Source: Knufia peltigerae
Taxonomy: Eukaryota > Ascomycota > Eurotiomycetes > Chaetothyriales > Trichomeriaceae
Direction of reading: 5' to 3'
NCBI GenBank assembly: GCA_030247855.1
Contig: JAPDRN010000024.1
Span: 1-64,000, forward strand
DNA: 64,000 nt
Within the stretch, counting starts at the first letter, position 1. Each line of letters starts with the position of its first letter. Below the pieces are notes generated by a model, which saw only the letters and a list, made by a program, of their open reading frames with translations, ran no database searches and was not told the origin of the DNA. The position numbers and the translations under genes were made by a program. Below are positions 1 through 9,521 of this stretch, one piece after another.

Positions 1-1105
1 GGAGTAGGGAAGTGTGTAACGACAAAGGAAAAACCACCCCGGGGATGAACCTTACTGTGACAAACGAAACTCGACCCCGTAAGGGCAGGAGAGAGGTGAT
101 ATATATCTTGAAGGATATCGGGCAACGTCGTGCTCATGATGTAGAAATAAGAAAAGGTCAGACTTCCGTAGACGGAAAGCATTTGGAGGACCGAACTGTC
201 GGCGAAGACGACCAGCGGCCGCACGATGGACCCCCAGAATCTGCCGTCCTTGTTGTTCTTCTCGCCGACGTCGAACGCCGCGCGGAGGTTGGGGTTGCCC
301 GTCTCGCGACGGCGGCGGGCCGCCTTCCTCCTCAAGATTGTCACCTTGTAGGTCTCCCGGAAGCAGGTGAGGAACAAGACTTCGGCGACGCCGGCGAGGA
401 TGACCGACATCCAGAGCACCTGACGCCAACCCAACGACTGGGCGATGGCCCCGGCGATGGCGGGTCCGGTGGCGCCCCCGATCAGGGGCGCCAGCATGAT
501 GGAGGACATGGCGCTGCCTCGTTGGTCCGAGACAAACATGTCGCCCACGATGGCCGGGTTGAGCACGTTGGAGGCCACGGCCACCCCCGTCAGGCACCGG
601 GCGGCGATGAAGAGAGGGGTGCTCCGGCACAGGGCGGCCAGGGCCGTGGCCGAGATGAAGAGGATGTTGGCCGCGTTGACGACCGGGTACCTCCCGAAGA
701 GCTCGGAGAGGGGTGCGATCAGGAACGGGCCGCCCGCCTCGCCCAATTCCCAGATTGTGACCAGAAGGACGCTGGAGGATTTGCTCGAGTGACCGCCGGA
801 TAGGTCGTCGACTATCCTGTTGGCGACCGGGACCACCGATATACATGTGAACGTCCTTGTCGTGGAGAAGGTAAAGTCAGTCGAGGCAGAGGAATGGGAA
901 AAGTCATGCAAGGCAAGGTCGTGAGGACAAACACTGTGAATGCCATGAAGGCGAGTAGGGCCACGATTCCCCATTTGTACGTATTGGGCCAATCTTCTGG
1001 GTTCTCGGGGTCACCGTCGACGTCGAAAGTGACAATGTCTTTGTCCAGGTCACTCGGTATTGGTTCGGGTGGAACGTCGGGGAGAAGAGGTTGAGTTTCG
1101 TCCAT
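1..1105 (-). CDS. MFS transporter, DHA1 (drug:H+ antiporter) family, 3' part cut off
   Basis: Exon 1 is 1105-933 and exon 2 is 855 to about 56, joined over a 77-nt intron (donor GTTTGT, acceptor AAG); GTAAGG at 55 looks like the next donor, so the 3' exons lie outside the window. The joined protein has a hydrophilic N-terminus (MDETQPLLPDVPPEPIP), then NPEDWPNTYKWGIVALLAFM for TM1, PVANRIVDDL, the APLSELFGRYPV loop between TM2 and TM3, GDMFVSDQRGSAMS and a GATGPAIAGAIAQSLGW motif-C region. These mark a 12-TM plasma-membrane drug or polyamine exporter. At least seven TM segments are visible. The substrate cannot be read from the sequence. The long open frames in the other phases here are Pro/Arg-rich shadows. 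Family confidence is high; the 3' structure is unknown. Confidence 0.85.
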
Positions 1106-1679
1106 GTTTTTTTTTCGTAGTATCAGGTTATGATGTTGTAGGTTACTTTTTGTTTTGTCCTGAGAACTCGACTTTACCGCATATCTTGAAGATGAAGAAC
1201 GAAAAGATCTCTGTACTTAGGAACAAAAGAATCTCGGATGGAAAGAGATACGGTGGGAATGATATCTATCGGCTTATCGGCGATGTCTTACTCGACCGAA
1301 ATTTTGTAATCGTGCTAATCGGTATAGCGGGAATGGCACAGGGGTGGATCGGCGGTCAAGTGAGAACAATCCTTCAGGTTGAACGTGGTAGAGAGATCCT
1401 AGACCAATATACAAAAGTTTTTGATTATTATTTTCCTTGATCGATATGTAGGGATTACTTTTTTGATTACATCTTGTTGTAGAGATTTATCTACTCCGTA
1501 CTGCTTCTTCAAATACCGAGATCCCGTGATCGTACAAGGCTCAAAGATTCAGCCTTGTCATCCTTATATTCAGACTCATCATTCATACTCATTGCTTGTT
1601 TCTACCCATCCTTGTAGTCATAGTCATGTTCATGTTCATGTTCATACTCGTTTTTACACAAAACATCACCTTCTACTTT
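1106..1679. other. Intergenic, MFS promoter side and 3' side of the GNAT gene
   Basis: About 570 nt without a convincing gene. It holds the upstream region of the MFS gene, one TACTCCGTA copy at 1492-1500, and a short hexamer tract (TCATGT, three copies plus TCAT) at 1624-1645. No TATA box or terminator stands out. Confidence 0.5.
1624..1645. repeat. Short (TCATGT)n microsatellite
   Basis: Three perfect copies of TCATGT followed by TCAT, just 3' of the GNAT gene. It is probably noncoding. Confidence 0.7.
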
Positions 1680-2480
1680 CTACTTCGTGGTAGGTGCCGC
1701 CCTCACCATGGCGACCTCTTTGTACCACCCTTCCCCTTGTCCTTCCCTTCTGCCTCGTTGTTCTGTCCATTCTTCACCTTTGTCACCTCCGTCCTCGAAC
1801 CGTGCCAGATCCACCCAAAATTCATGGTGAGGCTCGAAGCCGACCGACCTGTAGACATTCATCCCCTGAGGACTCGCTTCCAGAGTGACTGGCAAGTTCA
1901 GGGCGTCCGCCTGTGCCGCGACGTGTTGCATCAACATCCTCCCCGCTCCGCGCCTGTGGTGTGCCGGGTCCGTGGCGAGTTGGTCGACACTCACGTGGGC
2001 TCCGATGTCCTGATTGTTTTGTTCTCGGGATTTCACCAAAGCTTCCCAGAACCCCGTCACCAGCGCCAGATTGGTGTACGCCGGCCACTCCAACCTCTCC
2101 CCGGTGTCCGTGCGCTCTTCGGCCCCTTCGGCCGTCGTGAAGATGTTGTACTTTGTCCAGGCGATGATTTGATCCGGTGAGGGTTGACGATCACCGTCTG
2201 TACTCGTCCTCGCACCGGCACCGGCACTGTCCCTGTCCTTCTCCCGCACCGTGTCATCCCACACAACGGCAAGTCTAGCTGTAGGGTCCTTCTTTAGACT
2301 CTGGAGGTGTCGTTTTTCATTATATTCGTTGATGGCGGGGTAACTAGAAGGTGGACCGTAATAGATTGTCCTGTAGAGGCCGTTGGTCAACCATGCCGCG
2401 AGGTGAATTCGGGCAATGGCAGGAATCAATGCCAGGTCTGCTTCGTTGTTGGGTGAAAGTTGATGAATGATTAACGTCAT
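1680..2480 (-). CDS. GNAT-family N-acetyltransferase
   Basis: Single-exon, 266 residues, ATG at 2480. The N-terminal half carries a hydrophobic beta core (IAWTKYNIF). The acetyl-CoA binding motif A is HHRRGAGRMLMQHV near residues 175-188, fitting the family pattern R/Q-x-x-G-x-G/A. It is followed by LEASPQGMNVYRSVGFE, the usual motif B, where Tyr often acts as general acid. The N-terminal region AIARIHLAAWLTNGLYRTIYY matches fungal GNATs annotated only as hypothetical acetyltransferases. A Glu/Gly-rich tail (about 225-255) is low-complexity. The substrate is unknown. The neighbours are on the same strand but functionally unrelated. Confidence 0.85.
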   Translation of the reverse strand: MTLIIHQLSPNNEADLALIPAIARIHLAAWLTNGLYRTIYYGPPSSYPAINEYNEKRHLQSLKKDPTARLAVVWDDTVREKDRDSAGAGARTSTDGDRQPSPDQIIAWTKYNIFTTAEGAEERTDTGERLEWPAYTNLALVTGFWEALVKSREQNNQDIGAHVSVDQLATDPAHHRRGAGRMLMQHVAAQADALNLPVTLEASPQGMNVYRSVGFEPHHEFWVDLARFEDGGDKGEEWTEQRGRREGQGEGWYKEVAMVRAAPTTK

Positions 2481-3119
2481 GGTTCTTTACTCGCGTTCTG
2501 GGTTGTTTTCTCTTTCTTTTTCTTTTTTCCTTTTGAAATTCGTACACAGATCAGTCGTCAAATCGTAACAATTCGTGTCTGATCTGACCGAGTGTTTTTA
2601 TCAATTCTCAGATAGTCAATTATGACAAGGATAATAAACGTCGGAATCTGTTGTATAATCTGTACGAGGTGTAATCTATCTTGAAGACTGCCTAGACAGT
2701 ACCTAGGTGCTGTAGTAGTGTTCAGAGTACTAATGTAAATATCAATTTGAATGCGGGTCATTGTTTCGATGTAACACTGTCGACACTAAGAACTAAATAT
2801 ATTCACCTAAAGGGTCCTCGGTACTCTTGCGACTATCACTCTCAGATCGGCTCTTCCTTGAGTATCAAAGTCCATTAAACTATCATTCGAATCGTATCGA
2901 ACTTTTCGTTCGTTCATTCAGTCTCGTAAAAGACTAGAGCCACCACTAAATAGGTATGCACACGATTCTAATATGTAAGGAAGCCTTGATAGAGACCACC
3001 ATAACCTCATATCTCCAAGTCAAGAAGTGAAATCGCTGAAGGGACAACCGCTTGCTCTTTTGAAAACACAACAACAAATCACAACCATGTCGTAGAAACT
3101 CCTAAACCGGGCCTCCCTT
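2481..3119. other. Intergenic, AT-rich promoter of the GNAT gene
   Basis: About 640 nt. Upstream side of the GNAT gene and downstream side of the AT-hook-like gene. It contains pyrimidine runs (TTCTCTTTCTTTTTCTTTTT near 2507-2530), typical of fungal promoters. No gene is supported. Confidence 0.5.
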
Positions 3120-6100
3120 TTACCCTCTCACTCCCTTCGTCCTTCTCTCCTCTTCTCGAACAACTTCACCAACCACAATTCGACAAAGCCATTCTCCAAT
3201 CTGGTCTGCACTCCATCCCCATCGCGGTCCGTCCTCTCTTCCTGCACCATTCCCACGGTAAAACCCATTGGAATACTCAACTTCTTGCATGAACCTCTCA
3301 ATCACTGCACATTCGGTTTGTCCGATCGTCCAGGTGAACAACTCGCCCATCCCATTGTTCGTCTCATCAATGTCCATCTCACGACCTTCGAGGGCAAGAA
3401 CGTCAGGGCGGATAGATGCTCGCGTCGGTCCGTGGAATTTGGGCCGCAGTGATTTTCGGTATATAATATGCAGGGTTCGAAAATGCCTGTTGGTGAATTC
3501 CCCAGAAAGCCCAAGTCTCGACGACGAGGGTCGTGATGGGTCTGACGGGTAAGATGGTGGAAGAAGGTATGATGGTAACCTTGACTTGGCTTGGGAGCTC
3601 AATTTGGTCGAGCTGGACCTTCTATCGGTAGAAGGTATGCTTGTTTTGGCCGTTGCCCACCTCGCTTCTTCGCGCGACTGCTGCATTGGGCTCAATGTGC
3701 CGTCAAGATTGCTGATCAGGTATGACGATGCCTCCTGAATCTCGACTGCTGCTGATTCAGTGTTCCTGATCGACTGAGATTGTGGTGTGGGCGTTGGTTC
3801 TGATGATGTTGACGAGCTCACAGTATAACCAGAATCTTCAGCTGCGGCATCCTCAACGCCATTGCCTAAATCAGGTTCGAGGCCAGCATCGAGTTCATCC
3901 TCATGAGCTTCTAGCTCGCGACGCAGCTGTAAGCCAGCCTCCCCCAGAGTTGTATCATCACTGCCCGTTTTCATGCTGAAGCTGCTTTCCATTCCATCTA
4001 TATCGACACCTCTTGATCTTTCACTAAACACCACTTTTCTGATAATGGTTGGTGTATCAGCTCTCTCGAAACCTGTCATCTGACCAATGGTTTGTCTGGA
4101 ACCCTTCAGCGCAGACCGAGGTGTTGGTGGTCGCTGAACAGGTGCGGCGTCTGGTGAGTGTTGCTGAAGGAGTGGAGGCGTAGCGAGTGCCGCCGGTGTA
4201 TCGTCAACTCCTGGAATATCATGGATTTCTTCGTGTAGAGAGGTTGAGGGATCCGAAGCATCGACAGATACATCTACTGATTCTATCGTTGAGTTGCTGA
4301 CCCCGTTCATATCCTCAGAAACAGCCGACGCACCCGAGTGTTCGTGATGATCATAGCCCTCGTTCATCGGGAAGCTCATATCTTGGTCATCTTCCTTCTT
4401 TGGCGTACCAAGCATAAGATCAATGTCAAAGGTTCCACTGCTTCTTCTCTGCCCAAGCTGTTGTCTTCTGATCTCACCAGCCCCAAATTTGATCTTGCTT
4501 TCTTGTTCCTGCCAATATCCCAAACCACTCATTTCGTCCGCATTCGTGGACAAAAAGGTACTTTGCTCAACAGAAGGAGCAATGTCATCACCTCTCCTCC
4601 ATGGGCTTGGGATGAGACTTCTTCGAGGCTTGTCACTGACTTCTTTGGGCGGTTCGACTTGTTTCTGGTGCTCATTTCGCGTGAGTAGATCAGGTAGTGG
4701 AGCAGGAGGCGGGCTCGAAGAAGAATTCTTCGCCTCTGCCAGCCAAATGTCCTCTTCGTCTTCCTCTTGTAGTTGATGGGATTGGTTGTCTTCACCAGTG
4801 CTTTGGATTTTCGCTGGCAACATAGACTCATCATCACTGTCGATAATGATGACTTGACTCTCGCTCGCGTTCTCGATTTGTCTTGAGACCGCTTCACGCT
4901 CGAGCTGCCATTCACGTTCGCGCCGAGCCATGGTATCAAGCAACTCAGGCTTCTGTTTCATAAGTGATTGACTTTCAGGCGTTTGTGTAACGTTGCTGCT
5001 TCCCTTTCTCGGATCTGCTCCCATAGAAGTCGAAGTATGTATCGGTGTATGCTGGACCACAGTTTCCCCTCTCCATACCTGAGTTGCTGGCTGGGCTTTG
5101 ACTTGTCCATGCCTTGAAGAGATGCCCAACCCGGTGACCTCGCTCTTCCGTGCAGGTGCCTCATTGGAAGATTCTCTCTCGGCCGGATCAGATGACTGTC
5201 GCTTCGCAAGCTCTTCTCCAAAGCGGAGGCCAGCTCTCAGCTCACGTTTCGTTCCGGTATCGAAGCCTTCGAACAAGTGATCTTCATGGCTTGATGATTG
5301 ATGGCTTGTAGAGCTTGGTTTCTGCTGAGAGGGCGGGTGGCCTGCTGAATGTTCTGGAGACACGACTTCCTGCAGAGCAATGCCTGCAAACAGCGCAGAG
5401 GCTGATCCTCGGTGCCTGTGGTTAGCAGTCCGTTGATTAACGTTTCTGGGAGGTGAAGGCAGTTTCGGAGATGAGTATGGCTGTGGTGTGACTTTTCGAA
5501 TCCCTGCCGGTGCAGCAGAAGGTATTTGTAACAGACTCTTCTCTCGTTCAATGACTGGCGGAGATGACGGCACTGTACTTGAAATCTCACTCTCGTCAAC
5601 ATTTAGAGCAGGATAAGATACGGCCCCAGTCATGGATGAAGCCTGCGTAGTCTCCGGGATCTCGGCAGTCGTGTTCCCTCCTTCTGGCCTGGAAGGATTA
5701 CTTTCGGCAGTCATGGCGGGACTGCTGCGAAATTGTCTCGCCGAAGGCAGGGCGTCAAGATCAATCATTGTGAAGCCCTCACTTTCTAGTACAGTATCAA
5801 ACCCTTCACCTCCCAGACCGCCCTCTGTATCTTGTTGTAAGGCATTTCCCATATCATCCGGATCACCATGAAAGGATGAGGAAGGCGACGGCGTGGGATA
5901 ACTTAGTGCACTATTGGATGACACTTTCCGGACCTCTTTGCCCTTCTGCCTCGACACTTTGGGCAGCGCTTGCTGTTTATCTGGGTCGTTGTCGTGAGAG
6001 TCGTGCTCAGAGTCCTTTGTAGATTTCATCGAAACCGGTCTTCCTCGAACCGAAACTCTATTCAGATCGATGGAACGCAACTCTGGAGATTCAGAATCTG

Positions 6101-6842
6101 GTGTGGCCTCTTGCTGATGGATGTCTTCACTCCCATCTTCAGCATCTGTATCCTGACGTACTTCAACCACCGTCCGGGCAGACTTCCTCCCTGACTTAAG
6201 AGGAGATGATGTCGAATCTGCTTCATCAGTCTTCCGGCCGCGTGAAGCTCTCTTCTTCCGTGGGGATTTCTTCTGCCTCAGCCAGTCGTCTTCGTCCGCA
6301 TCGTCGCCGAGGGGCCGTACATCCAGGTCCGTCACGCTTTGTCTTCGTGAGCGACTTGTGTTTCTTGCTCCTCGCACAGGAGTCCCACTCCGCTTGCTCT
6401 TGCCAGATGCAGTAACCGTATTTCTTCCTCTCGAATTGTATGTATCTATATTCGTAGGTGACGAGTCTTGCCTCAGAGGTATTTTCATTGTTCGGGTCAT
6501 TGTTCGAGGCGCAACGTCGCCTATTTCTGGATCTTCGGGTGCAGCCTCCACTGTGACCTTGATCTTCCACGGACTTAGGCTCTGCTCGGATACTGAGCAA
6601 AATGGTGAAGAGGCAACAGTTGCACCGGTAGCTCGTCTGGAGGGGTTTCTTGAGTGAGCGCAGTATTTGCTTGGGGAAGAGTTGCGCTTGGGGCGCGACA
6701 CATAGTTTTCGGTTTGTCCGTCTTCGAATGAGTTCGCTAGGGGGTCGGGAGAGCTGAGGTCTTCGTCGTGGTAGGATGTAAGAATGGAAGGTGATCGCGG
6801 CATTGTATATGATAAGGAGCGTCGGGTGGAAATTGGTGACAT
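3120..6842 (-). CDS. Large disordered nuclear protein, AT-hook-like (AT DNA-binding protein type)
   Basis: Single-exon, 1240 residues, ATG at 6842. Most of it is Ser/Pro/Glu-rich and disordered, with basic patches (KKSPRKKRASRGRK near 195-208) and an AT-hook-like core RGRP (VSVRGRPVSMK near 270). The N-terminal block SPWKIKVTVEAAPEDPE (about 90-106) and the C-terminal folded-looking block (from RHFRTLHIIYRKSLRPKF to the end, with FTWTIGQTECAVIERFMQEVEY) are the parts likely to be conserved. I recall fungal homologues annotated as AT DNA binding protein. That assignment is from memory and not proven here. The C-terminal module could mediate chromatin or protein contacts. No introns are needed. 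Confidence 0.7.
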   Translation of the reverse strand: MSPISTRRSLSYTMPRSPSILTSYHDEDLSSPDPLANSFEDGQTENYVSRPKRNSSPSKYCAHSRNPSRRATGATVASSPFCSVSEQSLSPWKIKVTVEAAPEDPEIGDVAPRTMTRTMKIPLRQDSSPTNIDTYNSRGRNTVTASGKSKRSGTPVRGARNTSRSRRQSVTDLDVRPLGDDADEDDWLRQKKSPRKKRASRGRKTDEADSTSSPLKSGRKSARTVVEVRQDTDAEDGSEDIHQQEATPDSESPELRSIDLNRVSVRGRPVSMKSTKDSEHDSHDNDPDKQQALPKVSRQKGKEVRKVSSNSALSYPTPSPSSSFHGDPDDMGNALQQDTEGGLGGEGFDTVLESEGFTMIDLDALPSARQFRSSPAMTAESNPSRPEGGNTTAEIPETTQASSMTGAVSYPALNVDESEISSTVPSSPPVIEREKSLLQIPSAAPAGIRKVTPQPYSSPKLPSPPRNVNQRTANHRHRGSASALFAGIALQEVVSPEHSAGHPPSQQKPSSTSHQSSSHEDHLFEGFDTGTKRELRAGLRFGEELAKRQSSDPAERESSNEAPARKSEVTGLGISSRHGQVKAQPATQVWRGETVVQHTPIHTSTSMGADPRKGSSNVTQTPESQSLMKQKPELLDTMARREREWQLEREAVSRQIENASESQVIIIDSDDESMLPAKIQSTGEDNQSHQLQEEDEEDIWLAEAKNSSSSPPPAPLPDLLTRNEHQKQVEPPKEVSDKPRRSLIPSPWRRGDDIAPSVEQSTFLSTNADEMSGLGYWQEQESKIKFGAGEIRRQQLGQRRSSGTFDIDLMLGTPKKEDDQDMSFPMNEGYDHHEHSGASAVSEDMNGVSNSTIESVDVSVDASDPSTSLHEEIHDIPGVDDTPAALATPPLLQQHSPDAAPVQRPPTPRSALKGSRQTIGQMTGFERADTPTIIRKVVFSERSRGVDIDGMESSFSMKTGSDDTTLGEAGLQLRRELEAHEDELDAGLEPDLGNGVEDAAAEDSGYTVSSSTSSEPTPTPQSQSIRNTESAAVEIQEASSYLISNLDGTLSPMQQSREEARWATAKTSIPSTDRRSSSTKLSSQAKSRLPSYLLPPSYPSDPSRPSSSRLGLSGEFTNRHFRTLHIIYRKSLRPKFHGPTRASIRPDVLALEGREMDIDETNNGMGELFTWTIGQTECAVIERFMQEVEYSNGFYRGNGAGREDGPRWGWSADQIGEWLCRIVVGEVVREEERRTKGVRG

Positions 6843-7245
6843 GCTCGGACTACGAAGTGCATCCAGCAGTAGTATCCAAACAAAACGACAGATGTTTTGG
6901 CAATCCGATGACCATGATGGATGTTTTTCTCTGGTTACAGTACTTCGCGATCACTGCCAGGTCAGACTTCCTTCGTGAATGCTACGCGATCTCACCCTAT
7001 GCTTCCTACAAATGTTCTGGGAACCACGATCTTGTTTGTTTACTATGGCATAACAATCAAAGTCGCTGATTGGCCACGCGCCGAATTGGGGAAAGCGAGA
7101 AAATCTGTTGGTCTGACAAAGCTAATTAATTCTTCCTAGGCTATAGTTCATTACGCATGCTCTTCTATCTTTTGTCAGACACAACTATTCCGCTTTACCC
7201 AAATCATGTCCTGTAAACCCAGTCTCTGGTTCCTCAGTCGGTGCC
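6843..7245. other. Intergenic, promoter of the AT-hook-like gene
   Basis: 403 nt between the start of the AT-hook-like gene and the stop of the epimerase gene, both on the minus strand. It includes ATTGGCCACGCG near 7070, where TTGGC/CCAAT-like bases occur. Nothing else is recognised. Confidence 0.45.
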
Positions 7246-8469
7246 TCAGAACGTTGAAAAGTCATAAGTGGCATAGTTGATGGCCGGTCCAGTTGTAGGT
7301 CCGAAGATCTCATAGTCAGAAACTCCCCACTCTGGGTGATTGATGCCATCGATCCACGCTTGAGTCTCAATGACGACGCATCCATACTTGTTGACAAATT
7401 TGGCCGCACCAGCAGTGCCATTATTCCTCTGTTGTTGGCTTTGTTTGACCGGGATCGTGCCATTTTGGCCATTGCACGTGTATATCTGCAAACCCTGCTG
7501 GTTTGTGCTCACATCCAACTGAATGCCTGTGGTCTGTGACCAGAGAGACAGTACAGGGAAATTGGAAGACGTCGGACCTGCACTGGCTGGGCGATCGAGA
7601 ATGAAGGCGTTGTCAATGCCTGTGCAGCCTCCGCCACAGAGGCCGGTAGCATTGTGGACAGCAACGCCGAGCAGTTTTGGCGAGGTGAAGTCTAGGTTTG
7701 GCAGACTAGATACTGAACTTATGCCGCCCGTAGGGATCTCGATCGGGTCGATGTCAATATATCGGTCCGCGTACGGCATCCACAGGGTTGTATCGTTCAG
7801 TATCGTTGCATCCTTGAAAGCATTCAGATTCCAATATATATGGTTCGCAAGCATGATGGGCGTCTCTTGATCCAGTGCATTCGAAACCATGTTGCTCGTA
7901 AGTCGCGGGCGCATCTCCCCTTGTGGACCACTGGGGGCAGTTGAGAGGGTGAAGGTTGCGGTGGTGTAGACCGTACCAGGAAATCCCTCGAAGCCCGTGT
8001 CGAGAAGGCTGAAGGTAATGCTTGAGTCTGAAGCAGTCACCACAGTCCAGTTCCTCTGGTCGTAACCGACAGTACCTCCGTGGAGGGTGTCACGACCACC
8101 ATTTTCGTTGGCAGGAATATGGTAGGATTGGCCGTTCAACATGAACGTGCTATTCTTGATACGATTGGCATAGCGACCAACCACGGGACCGAAGTATGTG
8201 TGGTTGGTCTCTGTGTCTGTGACATATCGTGTAGATTCATCGTAACCGGCGACAACGTCTTGATCGTTGCCGTCACGATCTTTGACGATCAATGATGTGA
8301 GACGAGCACCATAGGGAATGTATTTGGCAGTGATGTTCTCTGCCCTCAGAGTGTAGACAGTGAAAGGGTCGACGGGTGCGGTGAGATTCGCAGTCGTCGA
8401 GCTGTTCTGGCACAAGGCCGGCAGCACGACACTCGAGGCGAGAATGAACTGAGCAAGAGACGACCACAT
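7246..8469 (-). CDS. Secreted aldose 1-epimerase (galactose mutarotase)
   Basis: Single-exon. I choose the ATG at 8469 (407 residues) over the in-frame ATG at 8553, because MWSSLAQFILASSVVLPALCQ then forms a clean signal peptide and a TATAAG element at 8565-8560 would place the transcription start downstream of 8553. The enzyme interconverts alpha and beta anomers of aldoses. Family features are the conserved early block YGARLTSLIVKDRDG, FGPVVGRYANRI (substrate Arg), the TLHGG motif with a likely catalytic His, and a C-terminal acidic strand (VVIETQAWIDGINHPEWG) that in this family holds the general-base Glu. NxT/NxS sequons fit secretion. It probably acts on free sugars outside the cell or in the wall. 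Confidence 0.9.
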   Translation of the reverse strand: MWSSLAQFILASSVVLPALCQNSSTTANLTAPVDPFTVYTLRAENITAKYIPYGARLTSLIVKDRDGNDQDVVAGYDESTRYVTDTETNHTYFGPVVGRYANRIKNSTFMLNGQSYHIPANENGGRDTLHGGTVGYDQRNWTVVTASDSSITFSLLDTGFEGFPGTVYTTATFTLSTAPSGPQGEMRPRLTSNMVSNALDQETPIMLANHIYWNLNAFKDATILNDTTLWMPYADRYIDIDPIEIPTGGISSVSSLPNLDFTSPKLLGVAVHNATGLCGGGCTGIDNAFILDRPASAGPTSSNFPVLSLWSQTTGIQLDVSTNQQGLQIYTCNGQNGTIPVKQSQQQRNNGTAGAAKFVNKYGCVVIETQAWIDGINHPEWGVSDYEIFGPTTGPAINYATYDFSTF

Positions 8470-8559
8470 TTTGACTACGAACACCAACAAGAGGTTTCTA
8501 GTAGCAGCGAGAAGCGCGAGGACAAAAGAAGGGCATGCGACGTAGCAGCACATGGATCA

Positions 8560-8565
8560 CTTATA
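8560..8565 (-). promoter_or_regulatory. TATA-like element of the epimerase gene
   Basis: TATAAG on the minus strand, 91-96 nt upstream of the ATG at 8469 but only about 7-12 nt upstream of the alternative ATG at 8553. This spacing favours the downstream start. Confidence 0.45.
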
Positions 8566-8848
8566 CCTTGTAATCGGACCGGTATTTTGTGTGGCAGGTT
8601 ACATTCATGGTCAACAGATGTGACCACTCGCTCGCCGACTCCGACGCAACTTGTGGAAAAGAGAAAGATGATGCTATTGTGGATCGACGGGCATGTATTG
8701 ACCGGGGTTCATACACCATGCAGGAAGACAAGCTTCACAAGAGGACGAGGAATTGCTACAGTGCGGGGAACGTGGCAGAGGAGGAGCTGCTTACTCCATA
8801 CATTCCCTGTACCTGTGCCCACTAGCCTCACCTAGTAGGGGCCTGGGG

Positions 8849-8868
8849 GAGGAGCCCCCAGGTACCTA
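8849..8868. repeat. GC-rich inverted repeat
   Basis: CCTGGGGG and its exact reverse complement CCCCCAGG are separated by four or five bases, then GGTACC follows. It could form a hairpin or be a remnant of a small element. It is not linked to a nearby stop codon. Confidence 0.45.
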
Positions 8869-9521
8869 ACATGGGTACCTTAGCTTTTGACGCCGCCTAA
8901 ACGATGGGGGGACAAACAGCTAAAGTGGCCTAAAACGGGTAGCCCAGAAACCAACCCGAGGTACCTACGACAACCACTGCACCTAAAGAACGCGAGTACA
9001 ATACAGTATTGTACAGGACTTGGAATGAGCTAGCTAAATGCACTATGGGTGGCGGCCTACGAGTACTCGTACTCCCGGCCCTCTGACACGTACGGAGTAC
9101 TTGACTCGTACCCAGGGCACACACTGGCCTTCTTCGAGCCCTGTCGATCTCAATGCCACTGTGTGACGTCTACGAATACCACATCCTTGTAGCTTGTGCT
9201 CTTCGGCCTGATCTGTAGGTGGTGGATTCTCTCTACGCCAGTACTTTAGCTTCCCTCGTATCACGTAGACTCAGAACGTGTATCGCACGAGTTCAAGTAG
9301 TGTTGCTCTGGTTGATCCTCGGAACACCGGCATCTTTCCTGCTTGAGCGACCATTCTGTAAGGCACTTTCAAATTTCAATAAACATCCTTACATGCCACT
9401 CCGGTGTCGCAATCCGGCAAAATCCAAGTACCCCATGGCTACCCCGTGGGAACTTGTCATCTAGGCTATTTCGTTCTCCATCCCGGTGTGCACAATGGTC
9501 ACTTGCTGACCAACAGCCTGG

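Larger units (their letters stand above)
8470..9521. other. Gene-free stretch with hairpin and GTAC-rich motifs
   Basis: About 1 kb between the epimerase start and the 3' end of the Sds3-like gene. It contains a GC-rich hairpin at 8849-8868, repeated GGTACC/GTAC words and one TACGGAGTA copy at 9091-9099. Open frames here are short and not protein-like. Confidence 0.5.

Noticed and set aside
12..803. Two long overlapping frames (plus 12-803 and minus 52-846)
   Set aside because: Both are Arg/Pro/Gly-rich shadows. The third phase on the minus strand gives a clear DHA1 transporter.
8470..8553. Upstream in-frame ATG of the epimerase
   Set aside because: It would bury the signal peptide and lies too close to the TATA-like element.
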